Of a stretch of 50,505 bases of DNA, positions 23,205 through 30,231 are shown piece after piece. How positions within the stretch are numbered: position 1 is the first letter of the stretch; each line of letters opens with the position of its first letter. The stretch covers positions 1 to 50,505 of the forward strand of contig CP129471.1 in the NCBI GenBank assembly GCA_030583705.1, given 5' to 3'. The DNA comes from Patescibacteria group bacterium. GTDB lineage: Bacteria > Patescibacteriota > Patescibacteriia > Patescibacteriales > Patescibacteriaceae. The notes under the pieces were generated by a model. It did no database searches. It was given only the letters and a program-made list of their open reading frames with translations, and was not told the DNA's origin. The translations under genes were made by a program, and so were the position numbers.

Positions 23205-23885
23205 ATGAAGCAGCGTGAGAATTTTGGAGATGTGAGACAAATAGAATCTTGCATTTACTGTGGCAAAGGAATAGAAACAAGAGAGCATACCCCTCCCAAG
23301 GTTTTGCTTGATGAACCATACCCAGAAAATTTACCAGTTATACGAGCCTGCAAAATCTGTAATCAGGGGTATTCTTTAGATGAAGAATATTTTGCTTGTT
23401 TGATTGAGTGTGCCCGAGTAGGAAGCGTAGACTTGAAAGTGATTGAACGAGATAAAATCCGTGCAATCTTATCAAGAAAGAAAGCTTTATTGAATAAGTT
23501 AGAAAAAGCTGTAACAAAAACACCAGAAGGACAAAAAGCTTTTTTAATCGAGCTAGAACGTTTTAGGAAAGTTTTATTTAAAATTGCTCAAGGTTATACG
23601 CTTTTTGAGCATAATGAACCAAAGAAAGAAGAGGATGTTAATAGTTTTACTTTCGGCACGCTAGAAATGTTATCAGATGAATCAAGAGATGTTTTTGAAA
23701 CAGTTCCGTATGCTAGTAAAGCTCCTGAGGTTGGTAGTCGAGCAATGCAGAATATCCTAATGGTTAGGGATTTTATCGGAATGCCTTGGATTGAAGTACA
23801 AGAAAATAGATATCGTTACTTAACTTTTGATGAAGGAGTTCGCATGGTTTTCAGTGAATATGTTTGGTGTGAGATTATCTGGTAA
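23205..23885 (+). CDS. HNH-like zinc-finger protein, probable nuclease
   Basis: The N-terminal ~65 residues carry a treble-clef/HNH-like motif: C16-x2-C19, R26-E-H28-x-P-P-K, then C49-x2-C52-N53 and YSLDEEYF. The pattern CxxC ... EHxPPK ... CxxCN is typical of HNH variants in defence loci. The rest (to 226) is helical and unassigned, with a tryptophan-rich C-terminus. It is the last gene of the island operon, 32 bp after the ATPase-HEPN gene. It could be the DNA-cutting part of the second methyltransferase system; activity is not proven from sequence. Confidence 0.7.
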   Translation: MKQRENFGDVRQIESCIYCGKGIETREHTPPKVLLDEPYPENLPVIRACKICNQGYSLDEEYFACLIECARVGSVDLKVIERDKIRAILSRKKALLNKLEKAVTKTPEGQKAFLIELERFRKVLFKIAQGYTLFEHNEPKKEEDVNSFTFGTLEMLSDESRDVFETVPYASKAPEVGSRAMQNILMVRDFIGMPWIEVQENRYRYLTFDEGVRMVFSEYVWCEIIW

Positions 23886-24060
23886 ATATGTTAATCGAAG
23901 CTACCGAGCGAACATGAAGCAAGCACCGAGTAGGCATCGCGACCGCAGGGAGCACGAGGCGCGCGATGTTCGCTTCACTACGCAATCGGAGCGTACGGTT
24001 TAGTTCAGAGCCGCCACGCGCTCAGCGCGCGCGTCAGTCGGGGTTTTGCTCAAAAAAAGT
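23886..24060. other. GC-rich, strongly structured segment at the right edge of the island
   Basis: In an otherwise A/T-rich window this ~175 bp stretch is G/C-rich and full of inverted repeats: CATCGCG with CGCGATG, AGCGAACAT with ATGTTCGCT, and ACGCGC/GCGCGT around TCAG (about 24015-24033). No convincing ORF lies on either strand. It may be a remnant of mobile DNA, a structured RNA, or a boundary element. It is followed at 24082-24090 by CCGCCAATT, which also occurs at the tRNA-Ser 3' end (18042-18050). Confidence 0.6.
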
Positions 24061-24112
24061 TCGAACATCAATCAAAAACGACCGCCAATTTACAAATTTA
24101 AAGAGCCCACCC

Positions 24113-25426
24113 CTACTCCTCACAAAACACCTCCTTTATTAGTTTATTAAAATCATAGTCTGGAGGAAAATGTTTTTCAAAAAGTTTTATGGCTACTTCC
24201 CCGGAATATTCCTTACTACGTGCTGCATAGTGCATAGCTAGAATCATTTCTTCCGGCTCTCCCACACAATCAAGAGGCTTAAAGCCTTCAATGCCTAGAA
24301 TACGCTTAAATAGGGGTAGAAGACGTCTTCTAGCATAGAGATCTGCACTGAAGATGCTAACCACCTCTTTTTTCTTTAGAAAGGCGGAAAAACAGGCAAA
24401 CAGAAAAACACATTTTGGACAACTCTTACACCAGTAGTTGGTACGAGATAATTGTTGTTGTATACGTGGTAGCCAAAAATAGGTATTACAACTGGTAAAG
24501 TCATAAAGATATTTTGGGTACTGTACAAAACGTTTTACAATCTCTAACTCATTGTATTCTCTTAAAAGCGAATGGGTTGAAATATTGGGTGTAATAAAAG
24601 ACTGTATGTAGTTATTAATCATCTTCTCCGCCTCAGATGATTTACACCACTGATGATTTACCTCTAAACCAAGGTATTTAAGATTACCGAAATCTGAACT
24701 TCGTTCATTAGAAAAAATTATTGAGTCATAACCAAGTAGTTCCGCCAACAAGATGGCGATAAAGGTAAAAGTTGAAACAGATGGATAAGCACCAGATAAG
24801 ATAGCATTAAGCCATGGATCTCTCCGACGTTTAACACTAATGGTTTTTGCCCCTACGAGCTTAGCGGTGCGTTCATGAGCTGGTGTTGGAGCAAAAGCGA
24901 AAAAGTCAAAAGGTGTACCAGCTGCTTTTAATATCTCAGCCGAGAGAATAGAGTCTTTACCAGCCCCATTTAAAAGAAGAGCTCTTTTGGGAAGTTTAAA
25001 TTCAGTTGGAGTTGGTGCGGTAATAGAGTTGTCATAAGGAAAAGCAATAAGGTTACGGAAGTCTATTTGCAGAAGATAAAAAAACTCTCCAAGTCCGTTT
25101 AAATAAAGCGAGTCCCAAAATTTTGCTTGTTCATGTGTAAGGCTAAAGCCTTCAATTTTAATGTTCTTAGTTGGGAAAGCACTCCAATAATTAATACCAA
25201 GCATTAAAAGAAGAGCTTGGAGGGTTGGTTCTAAGACAGCCTTAGGTACTTTAGCCCAGGACTCTGGAGGCACATCTTTTAAAAACAGGCGATCGGTAAA
25301 AGTCTTAACTATGCCTAATTTAAACTCAACCTTATAGGTAAAGCTAATGATTGAACGTTTTGTGTCCACTTCGTAGGTACCAAAAGTAAAGGATAACGCC
25401 TGTATTTTTTTTGTGATATGCCACAT
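24113..25426 (-). CDS. murL: MurL-like UDP-MurNAc-L-Ala-L-Glu epimerase (PP-loop-like)
   Basis: The 437-residue protein has the layout I associate with MurL: a divergent N-terminal domain, a nucleotide-binding ALLLNGAGKDSILSAEIL (GGKDS-like) at about 160, IIFSNERSSDFGNL, VNHQWCKS, LREYNELEIVKRF, TSCNTYF, WCKSCPKCVFLF, and FKPLDCVGEPEE near the end. MurL converts the L-Glu of UDP-MurNAc-L-Ala-L-Glu to D-Glu using ATP, an alternative to MurI for peptidoglycan. The assignment rests on motif recall, so a related PP-loop enzyme is possible. It points towards the GC-rich patch, beyond the island, and is monocistronic. Confidence 0.7.
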   Translation of the reverse strand: MWHITKKIQALSFTFGTYEVDTKRSIISFTYKVEFKLGIVKTFTDRLFLKDVPPESWAKVPKAVLEPTLQALLLMLGINYWSAFPTKNIKIEGFSLTHEQAKFWDSLYLNGLGEFFYLLQIDFRNLIAFPYDNSITAPTPTEFKLPKRALLLNGAGKDSILSAEILKAAGTPFDFFAFAPTPAHERTAKLVGAKTISVKRRRDPWLNAILSGAYPSVSTFTFIAILLAELLGYDSIIFSNERSSDFGNLKYLGLEVNHQWCKSSEAEKMINNYIQSFITPNISTHSLLREYNELEIVKRFVQYPKYLYDFTSCNTYFWLPRIQQQLSRTNYWCKSCPKCVFLFACFSAFLKKKEVVSIFSADLYARRRLLPLFKRILGIEGFKPLDCVGEPEEMILAMHYAARSKEYSGEVAIKLFEKHFPPDYDFNKLIKEVFCEE

Positions 25427-25648
25427 ATTGATTATTTTATCTTAGCTTATCTTAACTTATCTTATCTGTTATCTTATTCTCTCTTTTCCTTTCCTTAGAA
25501 AAACCCCTATTTATACCAAGTTATTTATTATTCTTGCCTTATATAGTATAATAGTATAACAAGGTCTCTTAAAATAAATTCTTATATCAATACTAACACG
25601 GATTAAGACTTTCCTCAATTATTAAAGGACTTAAAATAAGCTAAAAAT

Positions 25649-26002
25649 ATGTCATTACTAATGCCAAAGCGAGTACCAGAAGTTGGTTTTTATTATCACT
25701 ATAAGCATGATCCAAACGGAGCAGTGAATAACTATGCTTATGAGGTTATAGGCCTAGGCTTTCATACCGAGGATGATCCTCGTCCTGGTGAGAAACATTT
25801 TCTGGTTTATCGCCCTTTATATGAATCAGCGGTTTATTTAGCTTCAAAAGAACTTAATATTCCTTGTTTTGATAATCGCCCACTGGAAATGTGGATGGAA
25901 GATGTTAATAAAGACGGAAAGACCTTTGCGCGTTTTCAAAAGATTAGTGATCCTAATATTATTAACGAACTTAAAAAGATTAGAGAAGAAATGTATTCAT
26001 AA
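25649..26002 (+). CDS. DUF1653-domain protein
   Basis: The 117-residue protein shows the DUF1653 pattern: GFYYHYKHDPNGAVNNYAYE, EVIGLGFHTEDDPRP, HFLVYRPLYESA, then FDNRPLEMWMEDV and FARFQKI. The family's function is unknown; many members are small stand-alone cytoplasmic proteins. It is followed 4 bp later by the TspO-like gene, so they are probably co-transcribed. The 222-bp gap upstream (25427-25648) holds a TATAAT near 25544 but no other structure that I can name. Confidence 0.75.
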   Translation: MSLLMPKRVPEVGFYYHYKHDPNGAVNNYAYEVIGLGFHTEDDPRPGEKHFLVYRPLYESAVYLASKELNIPCFDNRPLEMWMEDVNKDGKTFARFQKISDPNIINELKKIREEMYS

Positions 26003-26006
26003 AAAT

Positions 26007-26759
26007 ATGTTTATAAAAATACTTACAGGCTTTAGTTATGTTGCCATGGTGGTGGTAAACTTCTTGGCTAATGCCCTGCCAATTAATAATCGTTCTACTG
26101 GGCAGATATCGGATGACTACCTTAACCTTTTTGCCCCGGCTGGAGTAACTTTTTCCATTTGGGGATTAATCTATCTTCTATTGGCTGGTTACGTGGTTTA
26201 TCAGTATATAAATAATGATTCAAAGACCCAGAAGCTTTTTAAAAAGATTAACCCGCTTTTTATTGGCACCTCGTTAGCTAATATTTGTTGGATATTTTCT
26301 TGGCATTATGATTATATCGCCCTCTCAGTAATTATTATGGCAGTACTTCTTTTCTTACTTATTAAGATTGCCGATATTATTAGAAAAGAGAAATTTGCTT
26401 CATGGGATAAATTACTTATTTGGGCACCTTTTAGTATATATTTTGGTTGGATTACCGTAGCTACTATTGCCAACGTAACGATATTTTTAGTGAGTATAGG
26501 TTGGAACGGCTTTGGTCTTGCCGACTTTGTTTGGACCATTATTATCTTACTGGTTGGAGCCTTAATTGGGATACTGCGAGTGCATAAAGACAAAAATATT
26601 GCCTATGCCTTGGTTTTAATTTGGGCCTATTTGGGAATATTATTAAAGCATATCTCTAGTAATGGTTTTAATGGACAATATACCAGTATTATAACCACAG
26701 TGATCTTATGTTTAGCCTTGTTTACATTCTTTACGACTAGGTTGGTTTATAAGAAATAA
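26007..26759 (+). CDS. Tryptophan-rich TspO/MBR-related membrane protein
   Basis: With the ATG at 26007 the protein has 250 residues and about seven or eight hydrophobic helices. The first region VVVNFLANALPINNRSTG, then DDYLNLFAPAGVTFSIWGLI and YLLLAGYVVYQY, is characteristic of the long Firmicutes-type TspO-like proteins. Tryptophans are frequent (FSIWG, CWIFSWHY, LIWAPFS). TspO relatives bind porphyrins or lipids, but this long branch is uncharacterised. The open frame continues upstream to 25869, overlapping DUF1653 in another frame; that part is not coding. Confidence 0.75.
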   Translation: MFIKILTGFSYVAMVVVNFLANALPINNRSTGQISDDYLNLFAPAGVTFSIWGLIYLLLAGYVVYQYINNDSKTQKLFKKINPLFIGTSLANICWIFSWHYDYIALSVIIMAVLLFLLIKIADIIRKEKFASWDKLLIWAPFSIYFGWITVATIANVTIFLVSIGWNGFGLADFVWTIIILLVGALIGILRVHKDKNIAYALVLIWAYLGILLKHISSNGFNGQYTSIITTVILCLALFTFFTTRLVYKK

Positions 26760-26776
26760 ATAAAGTAACTGTAATT

Positions 26777-27415
26777 TTATATAAAAAAGCTTTTTAAATG
26801 GTTTATAAGCATGTCATTGTTTTTTATTAGAGATATTTCAAAACCTAATTTTTTATAGACACCTGATTTTTCTTCACTATCATCTAATAGCACAGCATCA
26901 CTATATTGCAATTGATTTTCTTTTAAAAAAGTATCAAAAAAAGGCATGGTGTTATTACTGATATTATATTTCAAGGTTTGTAATTCACTGGATATAAGAA
27001 AATCATCGAAAATTTTATCTAGCCCTAATTTTTTTATAGTAAACCTCCTAAAAGTATCCATATTATCGGTAGCTATTATTACCTTAATCCCTGTTTTACG
27101 TAGCTTGTTTATTATTCCTATTATTTCCTTTGAACATAATTGCATATTTTCACAACTTTCTTTTAGTGTGTAATATATTATTTTTTCATTTAAATTATTC
27201 TCTACAGAAATCTTTTGACAGATTTGTTCGGCAGTAAAAAAACCCAACATCCATTTTTCAACTAGAGTACTATTTTTTTTAAATAACCATTGATCTATTA
27301 TTTGGTGATAATTATTGTAGGGGTGATTTTTATCGCTTAATTGCGACCAAAAAAAAGAATGAGATAAAGTTTTATGCCAATCTACAAATAACACTTTTGG
27401 GCTTTTTCTTAGCAT
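26777..27415 (-). CDS. HAD-superfamily hydrolase
   Basis: HAD motifs: I VLFVDWHKTLS (nucleophile D12; the usual second aspartate D+2 is H14), II VIIATDNMD, III K near KKLGLDKIFD, and IV AVLLDDSEEKS. A helical cap lies between residues ~20 and 100. The D-W-H-x-T variant is present in some HAD lineages but removes the standard acid/base aspartate, so phosphatase activity may differ. The substrate is unknown. It is convergent with the TspO-like gene and has its own A/T-rich promoter region. Confidence 0.8.
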   Translation of the reverse strand: MLRKSPKVLFVDWHKTLSHSFFWSQLSDKNHPYNNYHQIIDQWLFKKNSTLVEKWMLGFFTAEQICQKISVENNLNEKIIYYTLKESCENMQLCSKEIIGIINKLRKTGIKVIIATDNMDTFRRFTIKKLGLDKIFDDFLISSELQTLKYNISNNTMPFFDTFLKENQLQYSDAVLLDDSEEKSGVYKKLGFEISLIKNNDMLINHLKSFFI

Positions 27416-27562
27416 ATTTATTGACTTATTTTTTTAGAATTATTTTATTATATATATACTATAACTATAATAATATTATATAAAAAAGCAAGTTAATATT
27501 TAAACTCATTTTATAAGAAATAGTCATTTAGTTATTATTGATTAAAACTAACATTATTAATA

Positions 27563-27593
27563 AAAAAACCTCCAAACAAAATTATTTGGAGGC
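27563..27593 (-). terminator. Intrinsic terminator at the end of 27582-28187
   Basis: CCTCCAAA/TTTGGAGG stem followed on the minus strand by TTTTTTTA. Its 5' arm overlaps the last codons of the gene. Confidence 0.8.
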
Positions 27594-28187
27594 TACCGCT
27601 TTATACAGTGCTTCAACTTCTTCTTTTAGTAAGGAAATCTTTTCCAGTATTTCTTTACTGTGCCATTTATTACTATCCAGATGATATGGATCAATAATCG
27701 GCTTAAAACTTTTCATTTCAGAGAATGGAGGGTGACGATAGAATATATATCTATCTTGTGAGAATTTTAATGAGTCAAATTTTACTACATCAAAATGCCA
27801 CCCACCTTTATCATAATCCCAATATAACAAAGCAGTTAGATACTCTCCGGAAGAAATTTGAATCTGGAAAATATTAAAAGCACTCTTAGTTGTTATCATT
27901 AACATTCCTTTCTCTCCCAAAGGTTGTTGCTTAAGATAACCACCCGCTACCACCGCTAATTCAGTGGGAGTAAAAGGCAGAGAGGGATTAAGATATCTTT
28001 GAATTTCCGAATCTGTCATATTCGCTTTTGTTTTAGATCTGCGAATACGTCTTTCCAGGTGAGGGGCTGAAATCCCTATTTCCGGAAGCACCAAGGCGAT
28101 AAAATCTGGCGAAAAATTTATTTTCGGGCTTTTACCAAAAGCCTTTAAACAAATTAACTTATTGCGAGAAGCAAATAGAAATTTCAT
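27582..28187 (-). CDS. Hypothetical protein, 201 residues
   Basis: I do not recognise a family. The N-terminus is basic with LERRIRRSKTKANMTDSEIQ, the middle beta-rich with aromatic residues (ALLYWDYDKGGWHFDVVKF, DRYIFYRHPPFSEM), and the C-terminal 30 residues form a predicted helix (ILEKISLLKEEVEALYKAV). No signal peptide or membrane segment. Clear ATG and terminator, independent transcription. The 248-bp gap to the next gene is described under its promoter. Confidence 0.65.
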   Translation of the reverse strand: MKFLFASRNKLICLKAFGKSPKINFSPDFIALVLPEIGISAPHLERRIRRSKTKANMTDSEIQRYLNPSLPFTPTELAVVAGGYLKQQPLGEKGMLMITTKSAFNIFQIQISSGEYLTALLYWDYDKGGWHFDVVKFDSLKFSQDRYIFYRHPPFSEMKSFKPIIDPYHLDSNKWHSKEILEKISLLKEEVEALYKAVASK

Positions 28188-28359
28188 TTTTATATTTTTA
28201 AATTACTAAAAATTATTGTTGTTTAAGACTAATACTAATAGGCTTAAAGGTCAAGTTCGGTAAAATAGTTAATTATAGTGGATTTTTCTGGTTAATTTTA
28301 ATATTTTTATCCTATATATTTATTTAAAAAATCAAAAAGACGTTTTAGCTAGTTTTTAT

Positions 28360-28388
28360 TTGACATATTATTAAACATAGTGTTAGAT
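28360..28388 (+). promoter_or_regulatory. Promoter of 28436-28942
   Basis: TTGACA (28360-28365), 17-bp spacer, TTAGAT (28383-28388). The rest of the gene-free stretch 28188-28435 is A/T-rich, and I see nothing else in it. Confidence 0.7.
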
Positions 28389-28435
28389 TGTAAATTAATT
28401 AGCACATTTTCAAATTAAAGGAAGGAGAATAGTAT

Positions 28436-28942
28436 ATGAGTATTATATCAAGTATTTTTTTACGATATAAGGCCACAAAATGTGGTCATAATACCAAAAG
28501 AAGAGGTCCAGTATCAGCCTTTGGTATAACAATTAATACTAAGATGCCAAAGAATGAAAACGGTTCTATTGACTATTGTCTTGATTGTATTGCCAAAATG
28601 TCAATTCGTTGTGCATGGTGTAGAGAGCCGATTTTTATTGGCGATCCTGTTACATTATATACTCCGCGTCAAGATTTTCAGATACCCAAACATGCAGTTG
28701 TTCATAGTAATGATCCATTACAATTAGTTGGTTGTCTTGGTTCAAATTGTGCCCACACTGGTGCAGATAGAGCAGGATTCTGGCTGCCTGGAGAAGATGA
28801 CAAGGGTTGTGTTTATCTTGTTCAAACTCCCTATGAGGCAATCCTTAATGCCCAAGAGCCATCTATGGTAATCATAAAAAATCTAGCAGATAAAAAAGAG
28901 GCACTTAATCTAAGGACTATTACTCTTGAGGATAAGAGATAA
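28436..28942 (+). CDS. Cysteine-rich zinc-binding-type hypothetical protein
   Basis: The 168-residue protein has several cysteine/histidine pairs that suggest zinc sites: KCGHNTKR (16-21), YCLDCIAKM, RCAWCREPIF, and GCLGSNCAHTGADRAG. The rest is short strands and turns (WLPGEDDKGCVYLV). No catalytic motif is recognised; a treble-clef or rubredoxin-like protein is plausible. A strong Shine-Dalgarno (GGAAGGAG) precedes the ATG, unusual here. Own promoter, and a terminator shared with the convergent GtrA remnant. Confidence 0.65.
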   Translation: MSIISSIFLRYKATKCGHNTKRRGPVSAFGITINTKMPKNENGSIDYCLDCIAKMSIRCAWCREPIFIGDPVTLYTPRQDFQIPKHAVVHSNDPLQLVGCLGSNCAHTGADRAGFWLPGEDDKGCVYLVQTPYEAILNAQEPSMVIIKNLADKKEALNLRTITLEDKR

Positions 28943-28965
28943 TACCCTTTCTTTTAAAAAATCAA

Positions 28966-28998
28966 AACCCCGCAATTATTAATTATTCTTGCGGGGTT
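28966..28998. terminator. Bidirectional terminator between 28436-28942 and the GtrA remnant
   Basis: AACCCCGCAA/TTGCGGGGTT perfect 10-bp stem with a 13-nt loop. The minus-strand gene's stop lies in the loop. T-rich tails on both strands. Confidence 0.8.
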
Positions 28999-29485
28999 AT
29001 TTGTTTAAAAATCTTTCTTGTTACTAGAAAGTTAACTACAGTTATAAGCATGGTTGCCAATAACTGAGATAATATTTCCGTTAGTTTAAATATTTCAATG
29101 CTTAAGATTAGAATTAGGGAGTTAACTATAACTGTCCCGGTTTTTAAGACAAAGTATTGCCTGCTCTGCTTAAGAGCCTCTTTTTTATTATTGTTTTTAA
29201 AGGTCCAATACTTATGTATTAGGAAGCCCACCAAGTAGTTTACAATAAAAGCAGCTAGACTGGAGTAGATATACCATACCCCTATTTTATTAGTGGAATA
29301 AAAACCACATAATATAACCCTCCGGCTATTAAACCACCTGTTAAGAACCTTATTACTGTCCTAACCTCTTTCTTAAGAGCTTCTTTTAGTGTTTTATAGT
29401 CACTAAACTTTAACTTTCTTTCTTTTTTAATCACTTTTAAAGTTATTTTTTTAAAAAAACTTTTAATATTTATTAATCCTTCCAA
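28983..29485 (-). pseudogene. GtrA-family membrane protein interrupted by a frameshift
   Basis: Two open pieces on the minus strand complement each other. 29485-29282 encodes a basic N-terminus and the first helix (TVIRFLTGGLIAGGLYYVVF). 29234-28983 encodes the rest (LVGFLIHKYWTFKNNNKKEA, then two helices). Reading on in a shifted frame from about 29295 gives TNKIGVWYIYSSLAAFIVNY, which joins exactly to the second piece and supplies the missing second helix. One base lost near the T-run and CC at about 29296-29303 would explain it. GtrA proteins are four-helix membrane proteins in glycosyl-lipid flipping or cell-wall polysaccharide synthesis. Decay and a sequencing error are both possible. 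Confidence 0.8.
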
Positions 29486-29593
29486 GTTATCCCCACTTTT
29501 AGTTTACTCGTACTTTATAGTTGTTTTTCTTAGTTGTCAATAAATCATTTTTCTTCTTCTTTTTTATCCATTTTTAGCAAAATTATATTTCTC

Positions 29594-29622
29594 TTGCCCA
29601 CTTCTTTTTTTAGGTGTATAAT
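29594..29622 (+). promoter_or_regulatory. Promoter of the cobalamin/ribonucleotide reductase operon
   Basis: TTGCCC (29594-29599), 17-bp spacer, TATAAT (29617-29622). The leader is only about 55 nt, too short for a cobalamin riboswitch. Confidence 0.8.
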
Positions 29623-29682
29623 AGTTTAGCAGTTTCGAAACTCCTAAATTTAAAAAGACTCTTTGTCTCTTTTTTTAACTCT

Positions 29683-30231
29683 ATGACCTCTTTTAATAAA
29701 TTTCCTTGGCTTAAATATTCTCTAGGTCTTTTAGTTTGTCTTTTACTTCGCCTTATTCCTTTTAGACCGGCTAATTTGGAGCCTATTTTAACCTCCCAGA
29801 TGCCTTTTGCCAAAGCCTATGGCAAGATAGCCGGCTTTCTTTTCGCTTGTTTAAGTATTATTATTTATGATTTTATTACCGGCCGAGTTGGAGTCTGGAC
29901 TGGTGTTGTTGCCGCTGCCTATGGACTACTTGGTATTTGGGCCGCCTACTACCTTAAAAACAAGAAAAACAGCCCCTTAGCTTACGCTAAGTTCGCTTTA
30001 ATGGGCACCCTAGCCTTTGACGCTGTTACTGGTCTGGCTTTTGGTCCCTTATTCTTTGGACAAAGCTTTATGGAAGCCCTGATCGGGCAAATCCCTTTTA
30101 CAGCCAGACATCTTTTAGGTAATTTAATATTAGCTTTAACTGTTTCTCCTCTTCTTTATAGATTTGTTGTAGATAATAAATTTTTGGCCACCAAAACTTT
30201 GTTTAATTTATTAACGCGTAAACCCATATGA
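29683..30231 (+). CDS. ECF-transporter S component-like protein, probably for cobalamin
   Basis: With the ATG at 29683 (downstream of the promoter) the protein has 182 residues and about six hydrophobic segments. The C-terminal IPFTARHLLGNLILALTVSP resembles the end of ECF S components (PFT..HLLGN..F), and an AxxxA-type first half is present. Its stop overlaps the start of the B12-dependent reductase (ATGA), and a cobalamin adenosyltransferase follows, so uptake of B12 or a precursor is the natural inference. The energising EcfA/EcfT parts are not in the window. Confidence 0.72.
   Translation: MTSFNKFPWLKYSLGLLVCLLLRLIPFRPANLEPILTSQMPFAKAYGKIAGFLFACLSIIIYDFITGRVGVWTGVVAAAYGLLGIWAAYYLKNKKNSPLAYAKFALMGTLAFDAVTGLAFGPLFFGQSFMEALIGQIPFTARHLLGNLILALTVSPLLYRFVVDNKFLATKTLFNLLTRKPI

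Noticed and set aside
29629-29682. Cobalamin riboswitch before the B12 cassette
   Set aside because: The leader from the assigned promoter is only about 55 nt and lacks the B12 box.
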